Positions 1 to 12,300 of a DNA stretch of 64,000 nucleotides are shown one piece after another. The stretch covers positions 15,128,001-15,192,000 of the forward strand of contig OZ020485.1 in the NCBI GenBank assembly GCA_963971405.1, read 5' to 3'. The notes below the pieces were generated by a model that was not told where the DNA came from, searched no databases, and saw only the letters and a program-made list of their open reading frames with translations. This stretch comes from Psococerastis gibbosa (Eukaryota; Arthropoda; Insecta; Psocodea; Psocidae). Each line of letters opens with the position of its first letter. Position 1 is the first letter of the stretch. The position numbers and the translations under genes were made by a program.

Positions 1-329
1 TCGAAATGCGGCAAATTTCTTTGACTGAGACTTCTGTCTAGGTACGTTGTGTAATTATTTTAATGACGGTTAGAGTAATGCATGCCATAAATTATTTCTG
101 AGAAAATTCTGAAACCATTATTTGTTATCAATAACTAATTCTTATACGTTATACATTTTTAATCACACAAAACTCCTTTATTGCGCAATTTCAGAATTTA
201 TTCAACTAATTGGCGCCCAATCTAACGTTTTTCCTGACGGTGAGTTTTGGAACTTCATGACATATTGATTCCAAACGTGATTGGTTGTTATTCGACCAAT
301 CATACGCTTCACACCTCACTCATAAGAAA
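1..329 (+). promoter_or_regulatory. Eps15 upstream region / probable promoter
   Basis: This is the DNA upstream of the Eps15 start codon. Two CCAAT-type boxes in opposite orientation lie close to the ATG (ATTGG at 280-284 and CCAAT at 296-300), which fits a TATA-less housekeeping promoter. I see no TATA box at a sensible distance. The transcription start and 5' UTR limits cannot be read from the sequence. Confidence 0.4.
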
Positions 330-356
330 ATGGCGTCCCTACCGTCACCAACTCAG
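330..356 (+). CDS. Eps15: Eps15 coding exon 1 (start)
   Basis: Encodes residues 1-9, MASLPSPTQ, followed directly by a GTATAA donor. It ends in phase 0, as exon 2 requires, and matches the short leader before EH1 in Eps15 proteins. The ATG lies in an AAAATGG context. No upstream in-frame ATG was needed. Confidence 0.85.
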
Positions 357-3300
357 GTATAATGTTATTTTCCTTCAAAATGTCATTAATTAAGACTATA
401 ATTTGTGTAAAAAGTTGTAATAAATGCCTTGTAGATATCATATTTATCTGTTAAACTGGAATCCCGTTTCATTTAAGGACTTTACGATAGGTCAAATCGT
501 CTTTACTCATGGTACAGTGGGCGGTGTTATTGTGAAAATCGTCGGTTTAAATCAATAATAAATTCTAAATTATTTAGTTTTATCAATAACTTCTACTTAA
601 TGACATTTCAATAATATTAGAAATATTCAATGTTATTTTAGTGAATTAGAATTTCTATATTTCCACGGAAACTAATCTTTTTGAATGATTGACACAGATT
701 ACCCTGACTTTTTGTGCTGAGGATAACATTTTTCTTACACTTCTTTTGATTGAACTTTCATTTTCTTCAAAGCAATATGAAAACATCAGGAAATTATGCT
801 TTGCCAGTCATTTACTGTTAACGGAAAACTAAAACCGTAAGAGCATTGACTTGTGACAAAACCTGATGCAGGTCATCATAAATAGATAGGTCTATCTACC
901 AACAAGATTTTGCAGACTTCTAACACCACTTCCTTTCTTTTAGGTGGCCGGGCCGCATTTGCCAGTATATGAAGCATATTACGGCCAAATAGATCCTAGC
1001 CATTCAGGCACAATACCCCCTGTAGAAGCTGCTAAGTTTTTGAAAAAGTCAAAATTGTCAGACATAGTTCTTGGAAAAATATGGGATTTATCGGATCCGA
1101 CGGCTCGGGGATATCTTTCGAAGCAGGGATTTTTCGTAGCTTTGAAACTCTGTGCCCTTGCCCAGTCGGGGAAAGGCATTTCAATGGACAATATTACTGC
1201 AAATGATGTACCACAGCCAAAAATGGTAAGTACTCTAGGTTTAGGTTCAGGATTAGTCTTGTACATTGTTCTTTATTTGCCGCAATTTTCTTTTTTTAAT
1301 GCTGGAACCCGACAAACTCAGTCACCTTTCCTTTGAAAATGTTTGCCATTTCCCCTTACGTTTCATCGATATCAGTATTATTTAGCTTCAGGCGCCCTCT
1401 ATGCTCCTACTATACGACAAGCGATTCCAAGACTACTGTCACTAGGCCTACCCTTTCACGCAATAAATCAACTTGACGCAACTCAAATTTCCAGCTTGGA
1501 CTGTTAAGTGCACCGTGCTGATGTACATTTTCAGGCTCTGATGGGGCCCCTCATGAATCGAAAACAGCAGGTGCGATTGTTAATGGCTATACACTCATTG
1601 TATAGCAATAGAAAACAATATAAAGATGATTTTCTATCTGCCCAAGAATTTTTTTGATTTTTTTTTAAACCACTGGTATATTTTTTAAATTGTAATGTGA
1701 TACTGCTATGGACTGGAAATGATGGTCTGAAATAGTCCAGCTGGTAGGGAGCTGTGATATGAAACACTAGGTTAACATTAGAAACTCGACATAACAACTT
1801 ATTGGTTATAATAACGAAGGCTTTCACGGCCGGGGTCTAATAAGGGGACAGAAGAGGCCGGCCTATTAGCCAGAATTCTTCTGTCCCTGTAACTTATTCA
1901 TTGATTTAACAGACAATCGTGGGGGGGGGGGGATAGCCTTATAAGTAATAGCTTAATTATATAGTATAAACCAGTATATAAACCTTATTAAAAAAATCAA
2001 ATGTATCTTGCTTGAAATATATATCGTAGAGTTGCCAAAAATTCCAAGAGAAAATTTTCTCGATATCGATATTTCTTGTGATAAAAACGATTTGCTCTGA
2101 AGAAATGCGAGAATTAGTCAAGAGAGAGGATCTTCTGCCAGTCCTCAGGTCGCGGCCATCATTGGCTTGTTAATTAGTGTAATGGACGGTCCGGGAATGC
2201 TGCCATTCGTTAAAGACGTTGACGAGACAAGGCCAATGCGTCTTAAGTCAACAGAATGGTTATGGAAGGCTGTACCGGTGGAAATGTTGCGCAATAGTCA
2301 ACATCTGTGTTGATTAAAAGGAAACACCGCCCACTCATTTAGGGCTGTTATAGGGTCCCTTTTATTGACAATTTTTTTTTGACTACTTTATTGTTCTTCA
2401 TGAACAGTTTTTTTTTTCGTGTCAGTGACCAGTTCTCAACCAACTGGGTTGTGTCGATGCCACAATGTCATTGATCAGTGTTAAGGCGTGTATTCCACTG
2501 GTCAATATTCCGTCATTTGTGATTAAAAAAAAGTTGAGATTTTTGTTTTAAGGAGACTATTATGTAGATAAGTTTAGTATCATAACATAACATAACATAA
2601 TAGTCTCCTTAAAACAAAAATCTCAACTTCTTTTTAATCACAAATGGCGGAATATTGACCAGTGGAATACATGCCTAAGAGACAATCGGATGGGGAAAAA
2701 CCTTAATAGTGTAAAATCGAATATTTCATGCAATATCAAACATAGAGCTTTCCAGAATATCAGGACAAACAGTAGACATTTTTCTGAGCATTTTGATTTG
2801 TGATAACATCTTTCTAACGCATTGGCCTAGATTATTAAATTGGATTGGTTCAAAAAACGGTTTGTTGTCCCGAGGAAAGAGTTCAAGAACTATGGCCAAT
2901 TGGTGTTAGTGAGTATAGTGTCATATATCGAAATGTAGAGGACCATTTTTGCTAATTTAACGGCTATTTTGGACGGGTCCGCCGATCGCTGTTTCCTGTG
3001 TCAATTGACTTTGTACAAAAAACGTGTTGTGGTACTCCGATTGGCTCTTATATGAAACAATAGACGCCGTGAGTCAGTTATCACTTCGCCCACTCACTTC
3101 CTTGTATATTATGTATGTATGTTAATGTTGGCGTCTGCATTGATTCTACGCTGTGCAGATTCTTTACGAATTAATACTGCCGTAGAAGTAGTAAACACTA
3201 GGGTAAATTGACTGCATCCCCACAAAATTAGCTGGTTATATTATTGGATCTGCCTTGATGAGATCTATTGACTATTAAGTGAGTATCATGAATTGCTTAT

Positions 3301-6300
3301 AATAATTTTTGTGCTGTTATTCATAATTATCTTCATTAATTGTTATCACCAATGTAAAGTTAGTCTCTAAATAGAAATTAAAAACAGCTCCATGTAGGAA
3401 AAATGCAGGTGTGTAAGATAGGCATCTGCGGCGTAAACAATGAAGCGGCAAAACGTTTTGACTGAGATTTTGCTTGGAGGTTCTCGCCCTATCATAATGC
3501 AGTCATAATAAAGCTATTAAGATTGCCAGGGCATGTGAGCCGCAACTTACTTCGCCGATTCTGTTGTCAGCCTTGTCTGTTGGATTGTACATTTGTTCTC
3601 AATTTACTGCAATTTAAGTTTTGTATGATGGAACCAAGGATAAAAAGAACCGGTCCGAGTTTACTCGAACATGCAATTAGTAGATAGAGAAAATGAGTAA
3701 TCTCATGGTAATTTATTTTCCTATGGTTAAATTTCCGATATCTTCTCGGGGGGGGGGGGGGGGGGGGGTTGTCCACCTGACGTCACTGGAGGTGAGGTAA
3801 ATTCTAGATAGGTCAGACCAACACATTACCACACAGCAATACTGGCAGGGCACGCAACGCATTTGAGCGTAAATATTCTATCATTTTGTCAAAAAAACAT
3901 TTTATTTTTTACAAAACCAAATACTTTTCTGGGAAAGCAACCTGTCCGGTTTCGTTACTCAATTTAACACCTAAAACATACCTGAAGGTAGAAATCATCG
4001 ATAGAAAGGTTTCGCAGAAAAATTATTTTTTAGTCATTTTTCATTAAAATTTAGTTATTTTTATTTTTTTACCCCCAGAAGCAACCTATCAAGGGGCAAG
4101 CGACCCTCCGCATTTCGTTAACATTAATAACGACTAGAATATATGTCAATTTAAAAGAAATCGTTGGGGCCGTTTTCGGGAAATAATTTTTTTATACGTT
4201 TTTTTCAGAATAAAACCCCCCCAAATTGAGTTAGCTCCAAATATAAAAAATGGTCCCGAGGTATGATTTTTGTGAACCTACATGCCGAATTTCATCAAAA
4301 TCGACCGAGTAGTTTGCCCGGAAATTAACAAACAGACAGACAGACAGACATTTCGTAAAAACCCCTTTTTGGGTTCCTGGGACCTTAAAACGTGTAAATC
4401 CGTTGAAATCTCGGAATCGAAAATTTCGACCGTCACAAAGTTTTCCTTCTACTACTTATAAATTGGAAAGCAATAAAATAGATAGCGCCTATAACGGCGA
4501 ATCGTAAGGGAAACTGGCCAAGGAAAAGTGACTGGGATCGATTGCAAAAATGAGAAAGAGAGAACCTGAAAATAACAATAAAAAAATATGAAACTTTAAA
4601 TATAAAAATGCGGTTTCTTTGCGAAATACATAAAATACAATACAATATCTATAAAGATTATATTGATACCGTTATATTAACGTATTGCCGGGAGTTGGGA
4701 AAGTAAGGCTCGCGAGACGCATGCGGGTTCATGATTGAGGGTGGCTCTTCCAAGATACCAAATCCTAGTAGTATTTCATCAACCTGGCAAGAGCCACTAA
4801 CTTTTAATGAATTGTAATGAAAATTACATCTGTCTCATAATGATTATTTTGTTTGTAGGGTGAGGTACCAAAAATGCCGGCTAGCAAAGCCAATGACTGG
4901 TCGGTAAAACCATCTGAAAAAGCCAAATACGACCAGCTATTTGATTCTTTACAACCAACCAATGGAGTTTTACCTGGGAAGAAGGTGAGTTAAATGTCAT
5001 GTTGTGTGCTCCACTACCCAATAGGGGTCTTCACAGTGTTGGTGTTATCGAGTTAGATGTGCTATCCAAGTTAACACACAATCTTGAGTGGACTAGGGAG
5101 TGAGTTATCATGCTATATCGAAAACATTTAACAGGGTGAACAACGTGGTAGTAGTCAGACGTTCGTGGCACGGTTTTAAAGAAAGTGGCAGAACTCTATT
5201 CTATTGCCACATTTGTTTATATTTTTTGTTCATTTTGGTTATTATAATTTTAAGTATTTACGGTTATTACTTGTGATACTAGATTATACAAATACATTTA
5301 AATACTACAAAATTTTAAGCGCGAGTTTCAAATGACAAATCAATCAACAAAAACAAAGATGGCGGCGGTGAAACCTGAGCTATCGATTGCAGCGCAAGCT
5401 AAATAGCCCAGTTAACCCACTTGGAAGTGCGTTTAGGATAGCACGCTGGTTAGCTTGGTTATCGGTATGTTAACTTAACTTGATACTTAACTAGGTATAA
5501 CTCGATAACACGAACACTGTGAAGACCCCTAATAAAGGTTGTTATTAAAACGTGCGTTTCGGATGCCGGTTGTTAGACAAGCAAAGTTCTGCTTTTTGAT
5601 TGACATCTTCTGAAATCAGTGGGTCCCTGGCATCCTGCGCTTATATTAAATTTAATGTTGTGCTCTTCTAGCCAATAAAGTTGACGAGTGTTGTTAAAAC
5701 GGCGCTATTCCTGGGAGTTGCTTCAACTAGATCCTGTAGTATTTTGGCGATGATAAGTAGCCTATCAATTGTTTTTTTTTTTTTTTTTTAAATATAAAAA
5801 AATATTATTCGCAAGCAAACAACTCAATGTATGTATCGGAATAACCTCTTTAGTCGCCTCTCTAGGTAATACCTGCGTTGAGTTACGACAGGTCATCGAT
5901 CGCATGATGTGTAGAGACAAGTACGAACAACTACCACTATGCCATCGAAGTTTGTCGGCTTATCCTGTATCTGGCAGGATTAGCCTAGCCTACATCAACA
6001 TCTACTACAAGTTTGGTTATGGAGCTCCTGCCAGCTGTGTCAGGACCCCAATGCATTCCAGCTCATAGCTAAGTCATCTTCTACGCGGCTTGGCTAATGT
6101 AAGCATAAATAACCGTTTTATCGTATGACTGCCCAATGCTGGTTTTTGCCAATCCGGGTAAAGCAGCTGTTTCGTGATTGGTCAATTCCTGTGGTGGTTA
6201 TATGAACGCACCTGTGGCCGAAGTCCATTGAAACGCTTTGAATAATCTAACCCGGTTTCAATTATTGTTTAGGTGCGTGGCGTTCTATTGGAATCGAAGT

Positions 6301-9300
6301 TACCTGTGGACATGCTGGGGAAAATCTGGGACCTGGCGGACATGGATCAGGACGGAAGCCTAAGTAGGCACGAGTTCATGATAGCAATGCACCTGGTTTA
6401 TAAGGCACTCGAGAAATACACTATTCCCAATACTCTTCCACCTGAACTCCTGGCACCCGGCAGACGGAAGGAGTCTGTGCATGCGCAGCCGGACTTAATA
6501 ATTCCTGCTTCTAAGGTAAGTTCCATTTGCGTCATCTAGCCACCTCATTCTGGGTCGCGTCTTCCTCCAAGAGTCCAGTCAAATACTTTCCACGCTGCCC
6601 TTCTGGTATCCCTACACTCAATTATGAAGCATCTGAACCGCCTGCCCTACTTTCCCTGCCAAGCATGGCAAAAAAATTTAGTAGTTGTGTAACAACGACC
6701 TTTGTCTACCGTTGTCCTCTGCTTGCAGCCACCTGTTCCTCCGCACCCAGCAGTTCCTTCGCTCGCCAACATTCCTCCACAGCCGAGTCGGCCGCCGTTG
6801 CCACCACAGCCCATCATCACGCAACAGCCGACGCTCAACAGCTTCGTCGCGGCGCCCTCAGTGCCGGCGCCCGTCATCGCCCCACAATTCGCCCCCCTTA
6901 TCCCCCAGACAGCCGTCGCACCGCACTGGGTTGTCACCCCCGAGGAGAAGTTGAGGTACGACGCGCTCTTCGCCAAGACCGATCTCGATCACGATGGCTA
7001 CGTCTCAGGGCCTGAGATCAAAGATGTGTTCCTGCAGTCGGGCGTGCCTCAGCCTGTCTTAGCTCTTATTTGGTGAGTATATTGAGCTTATGAAATAGAC
7101 GGGTACAGAATATAATTTCCAAGGCTTGTTGGAGTAGCTGCTGCCGTAGCTTGTGGAAACATGGCTTCTTGTTGGCATTTCTGACTTGCAGCATCCCTGA
7201 ATTGTCAAATTGAGCATTCTGAACGCTGTGTTCCTTGGTCGCCATGACCGTGTACATAACACACAACACACATTGTTGAATTGTTTCGTCAACTTCCCTG
7301 TGGTCTTTCTCCCGTCATGCTTGCTTTGAACATTTTGTTCGGCAAGTCATCTTCTGACATTCTTACAACCATCTTAGACACTGCCCTTTTATAAAATGTA
7401 CTATGTCTTATCCAGGTAATATTATATGGGGACAATAGCGAAGCAAAAGCAGGACTTAGTTCAGGGCCTAACTATTATTATTATCATTGCTTTCCAATTT
7501 ATACGTAGTATAAGGAAAGCTTTGTGATGGTCGAAATTTTCGATTCCGAGATTTCAATGGATTTACACGTTTTGAGGTCCCAGGAACCCAAAAAAGTGGT
7601 TTTTACGAAATGTCTGTCTGTCTGTCTGTCTCTTCATCGGTTTCCGGGCAAACTACTCGGTGGATTTGTGTGAAATTGGACATGTAGGTTCACAATAATC
7701 ATACCTCGGGACCATTTTTTTTATTTTGGGCTAACTCAATTTGGGGGGTTTTATTATCAACAAACTCCAAAAAAACGTCTAAAAAAATTATTTCTCAAAA
7801 ACAGCTCCAACGATTTCTTTTAAATTCACATATATTCTAGTCGTTATTAATGTTGATAAAATGCGGGGGGTCGCTTACCCCTTGATAGTTTGCTTCTGGG
7901 GGTAAAAAAATAAAAATAACTTAATTTTAATGAAAAACGACTAAAAAATAATTTTTCTGCAAAACCTTTCTATCGATGATTTCTACCTTCAGGCATGTTT
8001 TAGGTGTTAAATTGAGTAACAAAACCGGACAGTTTGCTTTCCCAAAAAACTATTTGGTTTTGTGCAAAAAAATTTTTTTTGAAAAAATGAAAGCAAATTC
8101 ACACTGAAATGCATTGCGTGCCCTGCCATTATTGCTGTGTGGTAATGTGTTGGGCTGTCCTATCTAGAATTTACGTCACCTCCAGTGACGTCAGGTGAAC
8201 GACCCCCTCCCCCCGTGATATCCGAAATTTAACCATATTTACCATGAAATTAATCATTTTCTCTCCCTACTAATTCATAAATTGGAAAGCATGTTCGAGT
8301 AAACTCGGACCGGTTCTTTATGTTAAATTAGCTGACGTAGGTCGCATTAGACCCTTTGAGCAATGAATGTATCGACATCCGTCTATTTAGTTTATTATTA
8401 CAGCACTATCAACACTATTAGTGCACATTGGTTCATTTAGTTAATCCGCCAAGCTTCGCGAACCGCACTATGTCTGGAAGCTTGCTGTTATTTATTGTGG
8501 CGTTATCGGGAAACGCCTGTTCAAAACACACCATCTTTTCTCGCCAGAACGCTGTGCATGCAGACAGGATGTGTGCTGCAGTTTCTAACTCGTCCCCACA
8601 CATTCTCAAAGAAACTTCCCCGGCGCTTTTTAGATGAGCTTCGTGGGCCATTCCTTCAGAATAGAGACCACTGCTCTGATAACCGTTTTGATTCCCCTTA
8701 ACTTGTGTACACCATACTGTGGGAAAAACTATCCGATACATGTGATATTGAAGTTTGGTTAACTTGTGTACACCATACTGTGGGAAAAACTAACCGATGC
8801 ATGTGATATTAAAGTTTGGTTACAATTTCAGGGGTCTCTGTGACACGTCTCAAACCGGTAAACTAAACAACGAACAATTTGCACTGGCAATGTGGTTTAT
8901 ACAAAGAAAACTATGCGGAATCGAGCCGCCTGCTACCTTGACACCGGAAATGATCCCGCCTAGTTTCCGATCTCAGTCTGAAGTCGCCGCTGTGGTAAGT
9001 ACCTGACATTTTATAATTGCTCTGCTTAGGTGGCTATTTTCACCGACTAATTTGCTTCACTAATCGTGGTGCCGACGTGTTAGAAGACATCATTAATATG
9101 TGCCTACCATACTATAATTTAATTTATAATAGATTAGTTAAGTATCTACATAATAGTCCCCTTAAAATATGGCAGAGACTTATTGCCGATGTCTGCTACC
9201 ACGTCGGCACCACGAAAAGTGAAGCAAATTGGCCTGTGGAAGAGCCGCCTTAGAGAATGCACTTGGCATACTTCTCTCGCGCACTGGTTTAACAATAGCT

Positions 9301-12300
9301 CCTGTGGTCAATAATAAATTCAATGGGGGGGGGGGGGGCTGGGGGTTCTCACACGCCTGTCGACTGCAGTGTATTTATGTTCACTAGTGGGCCCGAGCGA
9401 ACAATCGCAAGTTATACTGGGTACATTTTAAGTACGATTTAATTAAATCTTAAGCATTGGAGGGATTGATTTCAAAATATTTTGTATTTATGAAATGGCC
9501 GTGGTTTTTGACGAAATTTAAATTTTTCGTTTTACAGCAGTAAAATTAGGAAAGTTGTCAGGTCAAAAATTCATAATAAATCCAGCTTACGAAGGAAATT
9601 TTCATTTTCTCACCTGAAATATTATTGCTTCCGTAAAATCCAATAAAGTGCGTTAGAGCGATTTTATAGAATATTTGTGAATCAGTCGGGGAAATAGGCG
9701 GCTTTTTTGAGAAAACTTGAATTTTTTGAATTTTTCATATGGCCACTTTCATATCCTTGTGGCTATGAAACGGGAAATTAATTAATTTTATTTCTTTATT
9801 TTTTATTTTTATGTATTATAATTATAATTAAAATACAATTATAAATGTTGAAACCCGAAAGGTTTATATGAACACATGTTCATCGCTCATGAAAAATTAA
9901 GATTAAATAATATTACTATTTAACTTAATTTTTTAAAAAATATAATACAAAAACAGGGTCATTCACTGTCAAAAAATATTTTGAAATCTGTCACATAAGA
10001 GAATCTTTCCAAATTGTTGGAAAACAAAACAACATGGCTTGAGAGCGAATTTATGGAGAATTATGGGCCTTTCGGCACACTCTTCCAATGAACTAACGGT
10101 ATCTACACTCAAAACAGACAAGAGTGGAGGAGAAAAATAAAACATTCGCTGCAAACCAATCCCTAGATTGCAACTCAAGAAAAAGATCTACACTATCATT
10201 GACTTGTTTCATTGGCTCAGTTGTCTTCCGTCCGTCCGAATTTTCTGTCTTAGAAATTATTAGTCAGATTGGTTGCAAGAGACAGAGCATCAGCGCAATG
10301 TTAGAGCTATCTATCAGCAGCAACGGAGATTTTGTGCACTTAAATCTAACATTGGTATACGAAAATTTTTCGGATAGGAATCCCACATGTCTTACTTCAG
10401 TCAACGGGGCGTTGGCTGACGCCGTGCCGCATAATAGAGCTGTGCCCTTCCCTCCGTCTTTAAACTTGGGCTTTGTCGGCTTAGTACCTCCAGGCCCCTA
10501 CACCTGAGTAGGTGGTCAGCGTTTCCTTCCCCTTGCAAGCAGAAGAGGCATTCGGGTGAGTCAGCAATACATACCCTGTGGAAGTGGCTCTGAAGGTGAT
10601 CCTGTCCTGTGACCATTCGGAACGCTGCCACGGCGATGTCCCGTCGCAAATTGCTTTGACCGAATCAGTTCCCATCGTTTGCCAGCTGCTTTCGCTTTCT
10701 AGGAATCTGTGGTGGCGTCCTTGACTACTGCTCTAATGTTCAAATTCTACAGCAGTCGTTTCGAGATGACCTACCAGCCGTATTCGTTCAATTTTGTTGA
10801 TTGGCTAGCCCTTAAACGGGCAGGTGAAAGCCTTAATAAAAAATGATCCCAAGTACCTGGACAAGTAGCGATCAGCTGATTAGTCTAAATTCATTAGACA
10901 AACAAACATCATTACCTATTTCATTAATTGTGAAAGAGCTATGCACCTGGATCTCAGACATAGTAGACTATATATTGGTTTTATATAAGAAAGATGTAAG
11001 TTCCCCCTATGTTCCCATGATTTGCTTGTTAATATTGGCGGTATTCTTGGTATTCAGACCCTTCATCATATTCCTGATATTCTCCCTCCCGCTCATCATA
11101 CTGTTCTGTCCGCTCCCCCCCTTCCTCTACAATTTCTTCTTCTTCTTTGTCATCAGAACTTGTTTCTTCTTCCATATCTTCCGTTAGTGTCACCTTTTCC
11201 TCCGACGTCACCCTATCTTTTATGCTGGCCTTCCGACGAGCTCTCCTTTTGCATCGCCTTAGTGCCCGAAGCGCTACTATCATGACCGTGATGGTTATTA
11301 GAGTAGATAAGACAATCATGCTGCTATTATCAAGTTGCACGTCTGCCTCGTTTACGTAAATATGAATGTTGCCAACGTGAGTTTGTTGCTGCCAACAGCT
11401 GAAATAGAAAACTGAAACTGAAAACTTGGCTGTCTGTTTTGTAATTAGCGGTGGATCCTGGTTTGGCCGTGGTCGATCTGAAAGCGAATGTTTTCGTTCA
11501 TACCTGCAGGCGACGTCTTTTAAGATTGCATCTCGAAGGCTCAGCAGCAACTCTTTGGGCAAGAGGATGTGCACTTATATTTTTCCTTGGAGGGGCGGTA
11601 ACCGTCCCTGATTGGCTTAAATATCTACCTGTATTTTGCAGTGTCCATAAGCAAAGCCTTTTCTATGACCAGGCGCTGGAAGAAATCTATGGTGACTCTG
11701 CCGCTAGTTTCGTTTTGGATTACCTCTGGGAGTATTGTTTTATTATCCATTGTCCACGTCACTGGGATGTTCTTTATGAGAGCCCTGTTAGGAACAAAAA
11801 AGTTAAGAGCCACTAATTCACGCAATGACGTAGAAATAACCATGGACCGATATACACCTTTGCGATCCATATGCAAAGAATGAGGAACAATTCTTTCAGG
11901 CTTATTGTAATGCTCATGTACGGTGATAGCTATTTTAACCTAAAGTTTCACATTGACTGCCTCAGGTTACACCTTTGCTTTGCTCAAACTCAGATAGCTG
12001 TGGTACCTGAGCTGCAATGAGTCCTTTGTTTGCTAATTGCTTCGCCATGTTCCGGGTATGCTATCATTCACTCCAACAACCGCCCAACACTCTTGCCAAC
12101 TGCCGTCAGACCAGCAAGTGCTTATACGATCTGTCAGGGTTTTGGTAGAGCTCTATATAGGATAGATGAGACGTTCGAGCGCGCCAAAATTATTTTTGAA
12201 TTGTGGGACCACCTGATGCCACGTCCCCTATGACCAGTCATTGAAAATATTTAGCAGGTGGCCCCAAGATTAGAAAAAATATTTTTGACGCTCCCGAATG

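Larger units (their letters stand above)
1226..4858 (+). other. Eps15 intron 2, repeat-filled
   Basis: No coding sequence is evident. It holds a hairpin MITE (2485-2675), a fragment of the interspersed 'agagacaatcgga' repeat (about 2672-3010), and a reverse-oriented copy of the 0.8-kb interspersed repeat (3640-4471) with a long poly-G run. The 1265-1420 stretch resembles sequence at 35745-36330 and 48935-49110. Intron 1 (357-943) shows nothing I can name. Confidence 0.6.
7073..8831 (+). other. Eps15 intron 5, repeat-filled
   Basis: Contains a complete copy of interspersed family A, a non-LTR retrotransposon tail on the minus strand and a 60-bp tandem duplication next to the acceptor. A phrase at 7436-7475 (agcgaagcaaaagcaggactta) recurs with changes at 33508-33545. 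Confidence 0.5.

Noticed and set aside
6527..7015. 162-codon open frame overlapping Eps15 exon 5, and several other frames there
   Set aside because: The overlapping frame encoding the Pro-rich linker and EH3 is clearly the real one. The GC-rich exon leaves other frames open by composition.
7489..8319. Helitron or LTR identity for interspersed family A
   Set aside because: No 5' TC/3' CTRR ends with a hairpin, no LTRs and no coding region. Left unclassified.
10124..10507. 127-codon plus-strand ORF
   Set aside because: Its 3' part is antisense to a retrotransposon zinc-finger remnant and the rest has no recognisable protein or splice context.
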